Shown piece after piece: positions 26,889 to 36,774 of a DNA stretch of 64,000 nucleotides. A program made the translations under genes and the position numbers. The notes under the pieces were generated by a model. It was given only the letters and a program-made list of their open reading frames with translations, did no database searches and was not told the DNA's origin. Numbering within the stretch: the first letter of the stretch is position 1; each line of letters starts with the position of its first letter. The DNA comes from Nitrospirota bacterium (lineage in GTDB: Bacteria > Nitrospirota > Thermodesulfovibrionia > Thermodesulfovibrionales > Magnetobacteriaceae), in contig JADFXD010000001.1 in assembly GCA_015233725.1 (NCBI GenBank), positions 1 to 64,000 on the forward strand, given 5' to 3'.

Positions 26889-29747
26889 ATGGAGGGTGCC
26901 ATAAACGTAACGCTCCTGTCGGCGACAAGCGACCTCGTAGCGGAGACCATCGCCAAACTTACCGCGCCGCCCCCCACGGCAGCGGGACACGACTACAGCG
27001 CCAACCTCGTCATATTCCCAGGCAAACGACCCGCCCACTTCCTCAGAAAGACCCTGGGCGAAAGGATCGGCGGCAGCTTCATCCCGCCAAGGGTCTTTTC
27101 GATGGACAGCTTCGTGGACTTCATCTACGAGGACGCCCTGGGACTTTTTGCCCCTGCCATCGAGGGCATCGACGCAGTGGCAATCCTGTACAGGTGCCAT
27201 AGGGAAGGCGCACAGAACATTTCTTATTGGCCGTCGTGCCCCACGACCCGAAACTGGGAACACTTCGTCACGCCCGATAGCTTCTTTGGCATCGGCATGA
27301 GCATATATCGCGACATCGAGGAGCTATGCATAGAAAAAAAGGGCATCGACATCACCGCCAGGGTCGAGGAAATCTTCAAGGAACAGTGCCCGCTGCACAG
27401 TATGCAGAATATCCAAAGGCTGTCGTTCTTCTACGAGGAGTTCTACAAGACCGTCAAGGCGCTAAACTACTCCACCCGATCGCTTAGATACGCAACCGTC
27501 TCCGAAAAGATCATGGACGCAGACCTCTCCCGCTACGACAAGATAATCGTGGCGGGCTTCTATGGCCTGACGACATCGGAGATAGACCTGTTCAATGGCC
27601 TTGGCAATAACACCAACGCTGAGTTCATCTTCCAGGACGGACCTGGCATACACGAACGCCTCAAGGCCATTGGGTTCAACGACATTACCCCAATTGCAAA
27701 GGACACCACGGAGCCTCGGATCGAGTTCTACCGCTCCCCCGACACCCACGGCCAGGTGTTTGCCTTCAACTCGCTGCTGGCTAAACAACAAAACCTCAAC
27801 GAGCGCACCGTCATAGCCCTGCCCTCATCGGAGACGCTCTTCCCGCTGCTATTGCAGGGGCTCTCCGTCTTTGATGACGCCGACTACAACGTCTCCCTGG
27901 GATACCCCCTGTACCGGACGCCAATCTACGGCTTTTTCAACAACCTCATGCAACTGATAACCTCGATGGATGGCAATCGCCTGTACATCCACGATTATCT
28001 GAGGTTTGTCCTGCACCCATACACAAAAAACATCCTGATAGGTGCCAGGGCAGATGTCACCAGGATCATGTTTCATACCATCGAGGAGGAGCTATCTCCA
28101 AATCGGACAAAGACCTTCTTCTCCCTAGACGAGTTAGAGGACGACACGGAGCTGTTTGACGCCATCGCAAAGATACTGCGCAACTCCAGCGACATTAACG
28201 ACTCCAACGACGTTAAGGACATTAATGCACACCTGATCAACATACACCAAAACACCATCAGGCGCTTTATGGCCTTTACGGACACGGCGGACTTTGCCAC
28301 CCAGTGCATAGCCGTCCTGAGCTATATCTACAAGGGGAGCACCGCCCCGATCCATCCGTACTTTTACCCGTTTGCCGAGGCCTTTGTAACGACCCTGTAC
28401 AAGATCGCCAACTCCCAGATGGCGGAGATACGTTTCATGCAGCCTGCCGGTTACTTTAATCTCTTTAAGAAGTACATAGCCACCTGTTACTGTCCCTTTA
28501 CGGGCACGCCGCTTAAGGGGATGCAGGTGTTGGGGTTTTTGGAGACCCGCAACATCCAGTTTGACCGCGTGTATATCCTCGATGTCAACGAGGGCGTATT
28601 GCCCGGGGCGAACCTTGATGATTCGCTGTTGCCCTTTAGCGCCCGTCAGCAGTTGGGGCTTCCAACTGCACTCGATAGGGAAAAGTCCTCGGCCTACTAC
28701 CTGGAGACGCTCATAGCGGGGGCCAAGGAGGTCGCCATATTCTTCGTGGAAAACGACAAAAAGGAAAAGAGCAGGTTCGTAGAGAGGCTCCTCTGGAAAA
28801 AACAAAGACGCAACAACAGCCTCAACGACGACACCCTCGTAAGAGCCATCCAGTACAGGATCGAGCTCATGAACAGCGCCCCTGCCCCGGTGCCCAAGAC
28901 CGATGTCATGCTCGCCCTCTTGAGGGATAATATCCGCTACAGCGCCTCCGCCCTGGAGAGCTATCTGGTGTGTCCGCTGAGGTTTTATTACAAGTACGTC
29001 CTGAGGCTCGACAAAAAGGACAAGGCCGCTCAGGACATAGAGCCGTTGGATATCGGGAGCTTTGTGCATCACGTCCTGGCGCAGTATTTCAGGAGGCTTG
29101 TTGAAGTCCCCCTTACGCCTGAGCATATTGACCAGGCGTACATGATCTCCTGTGTTGAGGTGGCGTTTAGCGAGTTCTACGGTCAGGACCCCAGTGGAGC
29201 GGCCTATCTCCTGAGGCGTCAGGTCAGGAGGCACCTGCTCGACTTTCTCAGTGGTTACACGTTGCCGATTGTAGCGAGCACCAAGACGGTGATCAAGTGT
29301 GTTGAGGAGGCCGTCAGCGTCAGGATGGGGCGGTTCAGGCTCTACGGGGTGTTGGACAGGGTTGACGTCAGGGATGGTGCTGTCTTGATCCTGGATTACA
29401 AGACCTCCGCCAGGATACACATGTCCCTGGGCAAACTCGACCTGGATGATCGTGATAGTTGGTCGGCGGTCTCCAATTGCGTTCAGTTGCCATTTTACCG
29501 GATGCTCTATGCGCAGAGGTTTGGTATCCCCCCGGAGTCGCTCAGTTGTGCGCATATCTTTCTGGGTCGCTCCGTGATCGACGAGGGCATCGAGGTGCCC
29601 TTTCCCCCGGAGTTCTACGGCATCATCGAGGGGTTGATCCATCGCGTCCTCGGTGAGATCGTGGAGCCGTCGATCCCCTTTGAGTCAGCCGGGGACGTAA
29701 AGACGGCCTGCCTGAGTTGCGTCTACCGCTGCATCTGCAGCACGTGA
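26889..29747 (+). CDS. PD-(D/E)XK nuclease family protein (AddB-like)
   Basis: SALESYLVCPLRFYYKYVLRL; VLILDYKTS; C-terminal CLSCVYRCIC (probable Fe-S cysteines). Confidence 0.82.
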   Translation: MEGAINVTLLSATSDLVAETIAKLTAPPPTAAGHDYSANLVIFPGKRPAHFLRKTLGERIGGSFIPPRVFSMDSFVDFIYEDALGLFAPAIEGIDAVAILYRCHREGAQNISYWPSCPTTRNWEHFVTPDSFFGIGMSIYRDIEELCIEKKGIDITARVEEIFKEQCPLHSMQNIQRLSFFYEEFYKTVKALNYSTRSLRYATVSEKIMDADLSRYDKIIVAGFYGLTTSEIDLFNGLGNNTNAEFIFQDGPGIHERLKAIGFNDITPIAKDTTEPRIEFYRSPDTHGQVFAFNSLLAKQQNLNERTVIALPSSETLFPLLLQGLSVFDDADYNVSLGYPLYRTPIYGFFNNLMQLITSMDGNRLYIHDYLRFVLHPYTKNILIGARADVTRIMFHTIEEELSPNRTKTFFSLDELEDDTELFDAIAKILRNSSDINDSNDVKDINAHLINIHQNTIRRFMAFTDTADFATQCIAVLSYIYKGSTAPIHPYFYPFAEAFVTTLYKIANSQMAEIRFMQPAGYFNLFKKYIATCYCPFTGTPLKGMQVLGFLETRNIQFDRVYILDVNEGVLPGANLDDSLLPFSARQQLGLPTALDREKSSAYYLETLIAGAKEVAIFFVENDKKEKSRFVERLLWKKQRRNNSLNDDTLVRAIQYRIELMNSAPAPVPKTDVMLALLRDNIRYSASALESYLVCPLRFYYKYVLRLDKKDKAAQDIEPLDIGSFVHHVLAQYFRRLVEVPLTPEHIDQAYMISCVEVAFSEFYGQDPSGAAYLLRRQVRRHLLDFLSGYTLPIVASTKTVIKCVEEAVSVRMGRFRLYGVLDRVDVRDGAVLILDYKTSARIHMSLGKLDLDDRDSWSAVSNCVQLPFYRMLYAQRFGIPPESLSCAHIFLGRSVIDEGIEVPFPPEFYGIIEGLIHRVLGEIVEPSIPFESAGDVKTACLSCVYRCICST

Positions 29748-29850
29748 AGAGAAGAAAGAAGGGGAGCGGCTCCGCTTCTTTTTCGCTCCAGGACGCTCCT
29801 GGCTCCCCTCAGACCCCTCCTGCAAGGGGTCACGGACCCCTTGACCCCTT
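29748..29850 (-). repeat. GC-rich two-hairpin repeat (copy 10) with nested CCAGGACGCTCCTGG
   Basis: gaagagaagaaagaaggggagcggctccgcttctttttcgctccaggacgctcctggctcccctcagacccctcctgcaaggggtcacggaccccttgacccc. Confidence 0.85.
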
Positions 29851-29962
29851 CTTGCGGGGGCTTGAGGCTGAGATAACCACTTTTGCAATTACTTATATTG
29901 TGCGTAATAAAATTTTGGACATGAGATTCTAAATGTATGTTATAATATAAGAACATGGCGAT

Positions 29963-30052
29963 GGAGAGGTGGCTGAGCGGTTGAAAGCGACGGTCTTGAA
30001 AATCGTTGTAGGGGCGACTCTACCGTGGGTTCGAATCCCACCTTCTCCGCCA
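29963..30052 (+). tRNA. tRNA-Ser (anticodon TGA), CCA encoded
   Basis: ggagaggtggctgagcggttgaaagcgacggtcttgaaaatcg...gtgggttcgaatcccaccttctccgcca; long variable arm. Confidence 0.95.
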
Positions 30053-30133
30053 GACTTTTTTTCCCTATGTTTTTTCTCTTTTCTTGTATAAGTAAGGGAA
30101 CATAAATTTTATAACTTTAGGATTAAGTAATGA

Positions 30134-30202
30134 TGGGGTCAAGGGGACTGGTCCCCTTGTGGGTGGGTCTGAGGGAGGGCAAAGCCCTCCCTTCTTTCCC
30201 TC
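30134..30202 (+). repeat. GC-rich two-hairpin intergenic repeat (copy 11)
   Basis: tggggtcaaggggactggtccccttgtgggtgggtctgagggagggcaaagccctcccttctttccctc. Confidence 0.9.
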
Positions 30203-32539
30203 TTGCGTGTCTATAACAATTATGGGCAGGTCTTTATTAGGCTGATTATTGTATCGTGTGTATTGGTGATAGCTTGCCTGCTAGCGCCGCATATGGCGAC
30301 AGGACAGGACGGGCAGCTTGTTTACTGGTACGAGGGCGACGTCAAACGACATGCGTGGCAAGGCTGCCAGGGACAGTACGCCGTGTTGCCGGAGGGGACA
30401 GACTACACCTCACACGTCTATTACACAGACAGGGGCATGAAGACAAAGATGGCATTAAGCGGTGAGGTCATCGTAAGGTACGCCACCCACTATACGCAGG
30501 GTCAGGTCGCGGCTATCGAGGAGCAGTTTGGATTAAGGCGCAAGAGCGTCCTGCCGCTTGCTCAGGATAACTCCAGGGTGTATGTGTATGAGGCCACCGA
30601 TGGCCCAATTGGCGACCCCATCGACCTGGCTAACGCCATCCGCGAATCCGCCCCGGTGATATATAGCTACCCCAACTGGTTAAGACACGTCAGCCACCGC
30701 GCAATCTCTAATGATGCGGTATCCGTACCGTCGCCCAAGGACACTGCCACACCCAACGACCCTTTATTCCCCCAACAATGGCATCTCAAAAACACCGGTC
30801 AGGGTGGAGGGCTCCCTGGAGCCGACATCAACGTCTCAGGCCTCTGGGATACGTACCGGGCAACACCGTCTCAGACCATTGCCGTCGTAGACAACGGCCT
30901 GGAGATAGGACACGAGGACCTCAAGGACAACGTCCTGCCCAACAAGAGCTACAATTACCTCAACAAGACCACAGACCCAACTCCCACCAGCAAGGATGAC
31001 TACCACGGTACCAGTTGTGCCGGTGTGGCAGCGGCCAGGGGGTTTAACGCAATTGGCGTAACAGGCGTGGCCCCGGCAGCGGGGCTTGTCGGATACAACC
31101 TGCTGATGAACTTCACGGATGACAACGGATTTGACGCCATGACGCGAGGCTGGGACGAGGGCAGGATATACACCAATAGCTGGGGCCCCGATGACACCGG
31201 CGATATACTTGAAGCCCCCGCCCCCAGTTTCGTTGATGCCCTTAGCTTTGGCACCAGCAAGGGCAGAGGCGGCCTCGGTAACATCTACACCTGGGCCGGC
31301 GGTAACGGTAAGACCAACAACGATAACTCCAATGACGACGGCTACGCTAACTCGCGTTACGTCTTTGCCATTGGCGCATCGACAAACATGGGTACGCAGG
31401 CGTATTATTCCGAGGATGGCGCAAATATCCTGGTAAACGCCCCCTCAAGTGGAGGCACCCTGGGTATCACAACGACCACGCTGACCGACAACGGTAAGTA
31501 CAAAACTGACTTTAGCGGTACCTCGGCTGTGGCGCCGATGGCGGCAGGCGCTGTGGCAATCATCCTGGAGGCCAATCCTGCGCTTTCGTGGCGGGATGTG
31601 CGCTACATACTTGCAAGTTCGGCACGCAAGAACGACCCCTCCGACTCCGAATGGACTATCAATGGCGCCGGACTGCACGTCAACCACAAGTACGGCTTTG
31701 GAACCATTGACGTATCGGAGGCCGTAAATCAGGCAAAGACGTGGTCCCCCCTGCCGCCTGAGACCTCTATCACAAAGACCTCCATCCTCAACAAACCCAT
31801 ACCCGATAACAACTCTGTAGGTATCGATGACACAATAAGCGTATCGGAGGCTCAAAACATGCAAAATGACCTTCCAGGAGACTTTATAGTTGAGTTCGTT
31901 GAGGTCTACCTCAACGCCCCCGACCACCCCTGTTTTGCCGACCTCGACGTGACCTTGACCTCACCGTCGGGGACACAGAGCGTCCTGGCCAAGGCACATT
32001 CAATCACGTGTCCGTCCGAGTACGCCTTTGACAACTGGCGCTTTGGCTCAACACGCCACCTCGGTGAACCAGCAACGGGCAATTGGACGCTGCACGTCGC
32101 GGATCGCATGGCCGGCAACACGGGAACGCTTAAATCCTGGGGCATCAAGCTCTATGGCCACAGCAAGGGGCTTATCCCCAAGGTCATGGTCAACGGCAAG
32201 TCTCTACAGACAACCGCCAGTTCCACGGACAATATCGCCATCACGGTCAGCCTTGCAGCGGGACAATTCACCGGTAAGAACGCCGACTGGTGGCTCTATG
32301 CTGTCGGTCCAAATGGCGTAAGCTACCACTTCAGCGCCGCCACCTGGGCCTGGGTCAGCGGCACTGGAGTAAGCTACCAGGGACAGCTATTTAGCCTGCC
32401 CACAAGTAACGTCTTTAACGGCGGTGGTCTACCCCCCGGGAGCTATACCGTTACATTCGGTGTTGACTTGACCCCGGATGGGGTCGTTGACACTAACTTC
32501 TTCGTATCCAATAGCGTCGATTTCACCGTAACCCCCTAG
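30203..32539 (+). CDS. Secreted S8 (subtilisin/kexin-like) serine protease with P/homo-B domain
   Basis: IAVVDNGLEIGHEDL (Asp), DDYHGTSCAGVAAA (His), DFSGTSAVAPMAAG (Ser); P-domain SPSGTQSVL...GNWTLHVADRMAGNTGTLKSWGIKLYG. Exact start uncertain (TTG in repeat tail). Confidence 0.9.
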   Translation: MRVYNNYGQVFIRLIIVSCVLVIACLLAPHMATGQDGQLVYWYEGDVKRHAWQGCQGQYAVLPEGTDYTSHVYYTDRGMKTKMALSGEVIVRYATHYTQGQVAAIEEQFGLRRKSVLPLAQDNSRVYVYEATDGPIGDPIDLANAIRESAPVIYSYPNWLRHVSHRAISNDAVSVPSPKDTATPNDPLFPQQWHLKNTGQGGGLPGADINVSGLWDTYRATPSQTIAVVDNGLEIGHEDLKDNVLPNKSYNYLNKTTDPTPTSKDDYHGTSCAGVAAARGFNAIGVTGVAPAAGLVGYNLLMNFTDDNGFDAMTRGWDEGRIYTNSWGPDDTGDILEAPAPSFVDALSFGTSKGRGGLGNIYTWAGGNGKTNNDNSNDDGYANSRYVFAIGASTNMGTQAYYSEDGANILVNAPSSGGTLGITTTTLTDNGKYKTDFSGTSAVAPMAAGAVAIILEANPALSWRDVRYILASSARKNDPSDSEWTINGAGLHVNHKYGFGTIDVSEAVNQAKTWSPLPPETSITKTSILNKPIPDNNSVGIDDTISVSEAQNMQNDLPGDFIVEFVEVYLNAPDHPCFADLDVTLTSPSGTQSVLAKAHSITCPSEYAFDNWRFGSTRHLGEPATGNWTLHVADRMAGNTGTLKSWGIKLYGHSKGLIPKVMVNGKSLQTTASSTDNIAITVSLAAGQFTGKNADWWLYAVGPNGVSYHFSAATWAWVSGTGVSYQGQLFSLPTSNVFNGGGLPPGSYTVTFGVDLTPDGVVDTNFFVSNSVDFTVTP

Positions 32540-32787
32540 GGATTACAGGTCTTTGACGGCTTTCTAAGCCACATAGGTACAGGCAAGCCTCTGCTTGTCA
32601 TGCCCTGTATGACCTGATCCTTTACGCTGGGACGTGGCCCGCTACAGAACATCCTGCTGTATCCTATCCTCAGGTTAAGCGCCGACAATCCGTACACCAG
32701 GATAATCGGTAAGAGGATCGGTAAGAACGCTATGGCTATCGGTAACAAAACCAGCGTCACTGCAATTAATATCGTCTTTTTCATCAT
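32536..32787 (-). CDS. Small membrane protein, unknown function
   Basis: 83 aa with hydrophobic N-terminus; minor overlap with 30203..32539. Confidence 0.5.
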   Translation of the reverse strand: MMKKTILIAVTLVLLPIAIAFLPILLPIILVYGLSALNLRIGYSRMFCSGPRPSVKDQVIQGMTSRGLPVPMWLRKPSKTCNP

Positions 32788-32867
32788 GGTGCTATTATAT
32801 AATAAAAGGGATGTATTTTAAAAGGGATGACTTTGTTAAAGGAGGGAGGGGCCCTTGCCTTCCTTGA

Positions 32868-33497
32868 CTATGATCTGTTCTTGTGTCTTAGGCGTGCCCT
32901 GAAATCCCAGGGTGGTTCTGGGTTGGCATCTTGCCACAGGCCGGCTCGTGCGGCCCTGGCCTGGCGCTGGGCATTGATGTAATCGTCCATGTATGGGGGT
33001 TTGAGGTAATGCTTGTACGCCCAGGCATAACCAAGAGCTATCATCCTGAGATTTATATCCGCGTTGTTGAGTCTCAATATACAGACCTCACGGTTATAGG
33101 TCTTCTCCCCGGTGAGTGTGACCTCTACGTCCTTGCCCAGTATAAGCTGTTCTAACTGCCTGGTTGCCTCTACGCCATAGGGTTGACCCGGGGCGTTGGG
33201 CTTGGCCGTCTCAGGGGAATCGATACCATACAACCGACATGTGTAAGACTGCCTCCCAGGACCCGCCGATAAAACAACGGTATCACCGTCTTTGACTCGT
33301 ACAACCCTTTCCCTGTGGTATTGCTGTTGCTGCTGATGTTGTTGTTGCCTCTTTGGATAGAACCTCCCCCGTAGACCAAATCTCCTGAATGACAGCGATA
33401 GCAGCAGTAATAAAACTAAAAAAACAACAACTGCTCTATTTTTCTTGCGTCCTGATATCCTTCTTTCTTTAGCCTTCTTCGGTTGTGGATTGTTCAA
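32868..33497 (-). CDS. Thermonuclease (SNase)-like protein, membrane anchored
   Basis: VVRVKDGDTVVL, CRLYGIDSPE, YNREVCILRL; N-terminal TM; poly-Gln linker. Confidence 0.88.
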   Translation of the reverse strand: MNNPQPKKAKERRISGRKKNRAVVVFLVLLLLLSLSFRRFGLRGRFYPKRQQQHQQQQQYHRERVVRVKDGDTVVLSAGPGRQSYTCRLYGIDSPETAKPNAPGQPYGVEATRQLEQLILGKDVEVTLTGEKTYNREVCILRLNNADINLRMIALGYAWAYKHYLKPPYMDDYINAQRQARAARAGLWQDANPEPPWDFRARLRHKNRS

Positions 33498-33684
33498 AGT
33501 CTTTTAGCACGCTGTTTAGGTCTTCTTCTGTCTTGCGCAGGCGCCCCTTGCAGTCCTTTATCAGCTCTATGGCGCTCTTGACGCGTTGTGTCAGGACATC
33601 TACGTCGATGGTCTCCTTTTCTATCTCGGTGATGATCACCTCTATCTCTTTAATAGCCTGAGAATAGGTCTTTTCTTCTTTCAT
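33469..33684 (-). CDS. xseB: Exodeoxyribonuclease VII small subunit
   Basis: TYSQAIKEIEVIITEIEKETIDVDVLTQRVKSAIELIKDCKGRLRKTEEDL; overlaps xseA. Confidence 0.88.
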   Translation of the reverse strand: MKEEKTYSQAIKEIEVIITEIEKETIDVDVLTQRVKSAIELIKDCKGRLRKTEEDLNSVLKDFEQSTTEEG

Positions 33685-35032
33685 CCTTTACCTCTTTGGG
33701 TTTATCCTCAACTACCCTCATGCGTAACTTGGGATGGACGATGCTATGAATCACGCCCTGCATCAGTTGTGTGCTTATGACATCACCTGTCTTGACCTCA
33801 TCCGCTGCCTTTAACACCTTACCGTTGAGAGAGGTTATGCTGTAGCCGCGTCTCAGGACGTTTTCGGGGTTGAGGTGGGTGATGCTGTCGTTGAGGGCAT
33901 TGAGGCGTTCTGATTGGCGCACGATGTAGCGCCTTGCGCTAAACAGGAGGGTTGTCGTCCTGGTAAACAGGTCGTTGCTACGACGCTGGACGTCCTTTAC
34001 GTCCCTGGCCAAGAGTATCCTGAGCCTGTCTGTCATTGACTGAAGCACTCCCATGTGCCTTGATATCAACCGCCCTGAGCCATAGATCACCTTAACGTAA
34101 TTATTTAAGGCATACTTGTTTTTCAACACCACCGCGCTGGCTGCCGTCTTAAGCGCCTTTGCAAGTGATTCGACCCTTTCTTCAAATGCCCTCAGACGCT
34201 CTATCAGAAACGCCGCCGCCGCCGTTGGGGTCTTGACCGTCATGTGCGCAACGGCGTCAACCACCGTCTTGTCCCTCTCGTGGCCGATGCCCGATATTAC
34301 CGGTATGGACATCATGGCAACCTGCCTTCCGATGGGATAGCTGTCAAAACAATCCAGGTCAGCCGCCCCACCACCACCCCTGACGACAACCACAATGTCG
34401 ATGTCGTCTCTGGCCTCTTCACAGGCAAGCAGCGCCCTTATGATCGAGGCCTCAGCGCCATCCCCCTGCATGACGGCCGCAAACAGACTGACCCTGAAGG
34501 CATACCCAAAGGAGTTTGTCATCAGGTGCCGTGTGAAGTCCTCATATCCGGCCGCCTTCAACGAGGATATAACGGCTATGCGCTGGGGAACCAGCGGCAT
34601 CACCAAAGCCCTGTTTCTGTCTAAGAGCCCCTCTGCTGTCAGGCGATCAATGATCTCCTGCCTCTTTCTTGCCATATCGCCGAGGGTGTAGGAGGGGTCG
34701 ATCTTTAATATATTAAGGCTCAGGCCGTAGCGCTCATGGTAGTTCAGATTGGCCTCTATGAGTATCTTTATCCCCTTGGAGGGCACCTTGCCGGTAACTG
34801 CCTGAAACTCCCTGACGATCCCCTTGTACCGCGACGACCAGATAGCCGCCCGCAGTTGTGCCTTAATGGCCGAGTCATCCTTTTCTACGAGCTCCATGTA
34901 GCAGTGTCCCTTGGCATCGACGTTGAGCGATGCTATCTCGGCGGTTATATAATAGGAATCAGAGAAGGTCTGCGATATAACGTCTCTTATGTAGAGATTA
35001 AACTCGTACAGGCTTAATATTGCCCTTGGCAC
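33650..35032 (-). CDS. xseA: Exodeoxyribonuclease VII large subunit
   Basis: OB-fold N-term; IAVISSLKAAGYEDF, DIVVVVRGGGGAADLDCFDSYPIGRQVAMMSIPVISGIGHERDKTVVDAVAHMTVKTPTAAA. Confidence 0.95.
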   Translation of the reverse strand: MPRAILSLYEFNLYIRDVISQTFSDSYYITAEIASLNVDAKGHCYMELVEKDDSAIKAQLRAAIWSSRYKGIVREFQAVTGKVPSKGIKILIEANLNYHERYGLSLNILKIDPSYTLGDMARKRQEIIDRLTAEGLLDRNRALVMPLVPQRIAVISSLKAAGYEDFTRHLMTNSFGYAFRVSLFAAVMQGDGAEASIIRALLACEEARDDIDIVVVVRGGGGAADLDCFDSYPIGRQVAMMSIPVISGIGHERDKTVVDAVAHMTVKTPTAAAAFLIERLRAFEERVESLAKALKTAASAVVLKNKYALNNYVKVIYGSGRLISRHMGVLQSMTDRLRILLARDVKDVQRRSNDLFTRTTTLLFSARRYIVRQSERLNALNDSITHLNPENVLRRGYSITSLNGKVLKAADEVKTGDVISTQLMQGVIHSIVHPKLRMRVVEDKPKEVKDERRKDLFSGY

Positions 35033-36054
35033 CGTGTTGCCTCTATTCTCAGTGTCTTGATCTTTTCTTCTGATGCAGGGGGCACTATCTTTATCGCTAT
35101 TAAATCGTCCATGCCCCTGAAGACGGAGACATCCACCATGTCCTTGTGTCTCTTGCCACTGTAGCGGGCCGTCAGAGAGGCCGCAACCCTCAACATGGCC
35201 TCATCGATCCCGCCCTGCCGAGCCGTTAGCAACGTGATCGGACTTCCGGTGGATTTGACCTGCATGGTGATGTCGTTGTCTGTCACCTGGGTCTCTAAAA
35301 AGTCGTTATCGGCCTCATTCCTGCCCACTATGGCCTTACAGTCTGCCGAGAGCCTGAAGTGTCTGCCGGCTCGCAGGATGTTTATATCACGCATGGAGGG
35401 GTCAGGGTCGTGTGCCAGCAACTCCTTCAGCCGGTAGGAGTACGTCACATCTGTAAGCAGGCATCCACCTGCCGGAGGCTGATAGTCCTTGAGTCCGATG
35501 CTTGCCGCCAGGCCCATCTGCGGCTTTCTGGTGCGGCCATTAAAGCCGTACAACTGTCGTCTATCGACAAGGCCAATGGTCTCAGGGATAGTAGGTTTAA
35601 GGTGCCTTGCGCACAGTGGCCGCAGCACCAGTCCCTCTACCCCGGCCTGTCTGTCTATCACGGGGAAGCTGTCTTTTCTCTGACTCATCGGGCGTTGTCC
35701 GACTACCTCCCCGGTAACGAGGAAGTCCGCCCCCACAAGCCCCATTAGTCGTCTGGCCTCCTTGAGCATCAGGATGCGGCAGTCAACGCATGGATTCATG
35801 TTCTTTCCGTGTCCATACCTTGGGTTTTTCACGAGGTCCACGAAGGGCTGCCCCAGGTGGCAGAACTTGACCCTGAAGCCAAAGACGGCCGCATCCGGGA
35901 TATCGTCGTTGAGGTAGGCCGTGTTCTCTGCGTTGTTGCAACCAAAGAGCGTAAGGAAACGCACTGCCGTCACCTCCACCCCCAGCCCCACCATCACGAT
36001 GGCAGCAAGTGTGCTGTCCAGTCCACCAGAGTATAATGCTATCGCCTTTGCCAT
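35014..36054 (-). CDS. ThiI/MnmA-like tRNA thiolation family protein (PP-loop)
   Basis: AIALYSGGLDSTLAAIVM; MNPCVDCRILMLKEA; FLVTGEVVGQRPMSQ; PPAGGCLLTD. Confidence 0.82.
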   Translation of the reverse strand: MAKAIALYSGGLDSTLAAIVMVGLGVEVTAVRFLTLFGCNNAENTAYLNDDIPDAAVFGFRVKFCHLGQPFVDLVKNPRYGHGKNMNPCVDCRILMLKEARRLMGLVGADFLVTGEVVGQRPMSQRKDSFPVIDRQAGVEGLVLRPLCARHLKPTIPETIGLVDRRQLYGFNGRTRKPQMGLAASIGLKDYQPPAGGCLLTDVTYSYRLKELLAHDPDPSMRDINILRAGRHFRLSADCKAIVGRNEADNDFLETQVTDNDITMQVKSTGSPITLLTARQGGIDEAMLRVAASLTARYSGKRHKDMVDVSVFRGMDDLIAIKIVPPASEEKIKTLRIEATRCQGQY

Positions 36055-36111
36055 CTCGCCTGACCCTCTATATATTAACATCTTTTCGCATTAAGTTAAA
36101 AGAGGGGCAGG

Positions 36112-36147
36112 GTAAAAGAAAAAAGGGGGGGCAGCTCCACTCCTCCT
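36112..36147 (-). repeat. Degenerate half-copy of the GC-rich repeat
   Basis: gtaaaagaaaaaagggggggcagctccactcctcctc. Confidence 0.4.
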
Positions 36148-36774
36148 CTAAGTCTTTTTTAGGTTGCCAAGGAAACCCCTCAAGCCGTCTAACTCATCAG
36201 ATCCAAAGTTCCAATAGCCTCTTTGAGCGCCAAGACCAACCGAATTAACGATATCGGGCATGATGGCGAGGTAGGCCTGGGCCTTTGCCTTTGGGATGTT
36301 TTTGGGTGGTTGTTGCAGAGCCTCAGCGCAGCCATCTATGAATCTCTCAACACACTGGCACGCATGATGATCCTTGGCGAGCATTAGACACAGGTCTTCC
36401 AGCATCCCTGAATCGGCGTTACCAGGCATGATGTAAATGCCTACCGCCGGGGTTCCTTTTTCGGGACTGGTGAACTGATTCATTTTATCGGGTGTTGGGA
36501 ATTTTAGAGTTTGCAATATGTTAATTACGCTTCTAAATGTGTTCTCAGCGCTTTCTTCAGCATCGCGGATGATGCCTAAAAATTGCACGCCTTTAAAATT
36601 AGTAGTTTTCTTTTTCAAAGCGGGTAGTTTATTACTGAATTGGTCTTTACCGCCTACGTCGTTAATTTCACATCCCTCTATCCCCATATGTTTCAATAAA
36701 GCCTCAAAGAAATTTTTTTCATCTTTTCCTTCAACAGCCAAGATTATTTTACTTACTATTTTATCTGACTCCAT
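36148..36774 (-). CDS. DUF3226/TOPRIM-like protein
   Basis: KIILAVEGKDEKNFFEALLKHM (VEG-D motif), FLGIIRDAEES; ATG overlaps stop of the upstream ATPase (TGATG). Confidence 0.7.
   Translation of the reverse strand: MESDKIVSKIILAVEGKDEKNFFEALLKHMGIEGCEINDVGGKDQFSNKLPALKKKTTNFKGVQFLGIIRDAEESAENTFRSVINILQTLKFPTPDKMNQFTSPEKGTPAVGIYIMPGNADSGMLEDLCLMLAKDHHACQCVERFIDGCAEALQQPPKNIPKAKAQAYLAIMPDIVNSVGLGAQRGYWNFGSDELDGLRGFLGNLKKT

Noticed and set aside
28134-29642. 502-aa ORF antisense to the AddB-like gene
   Set aside because: Lies wholly opposite a well-supported nuclease CDS; composition looks like a shadow ORF and has no recognisable domain.
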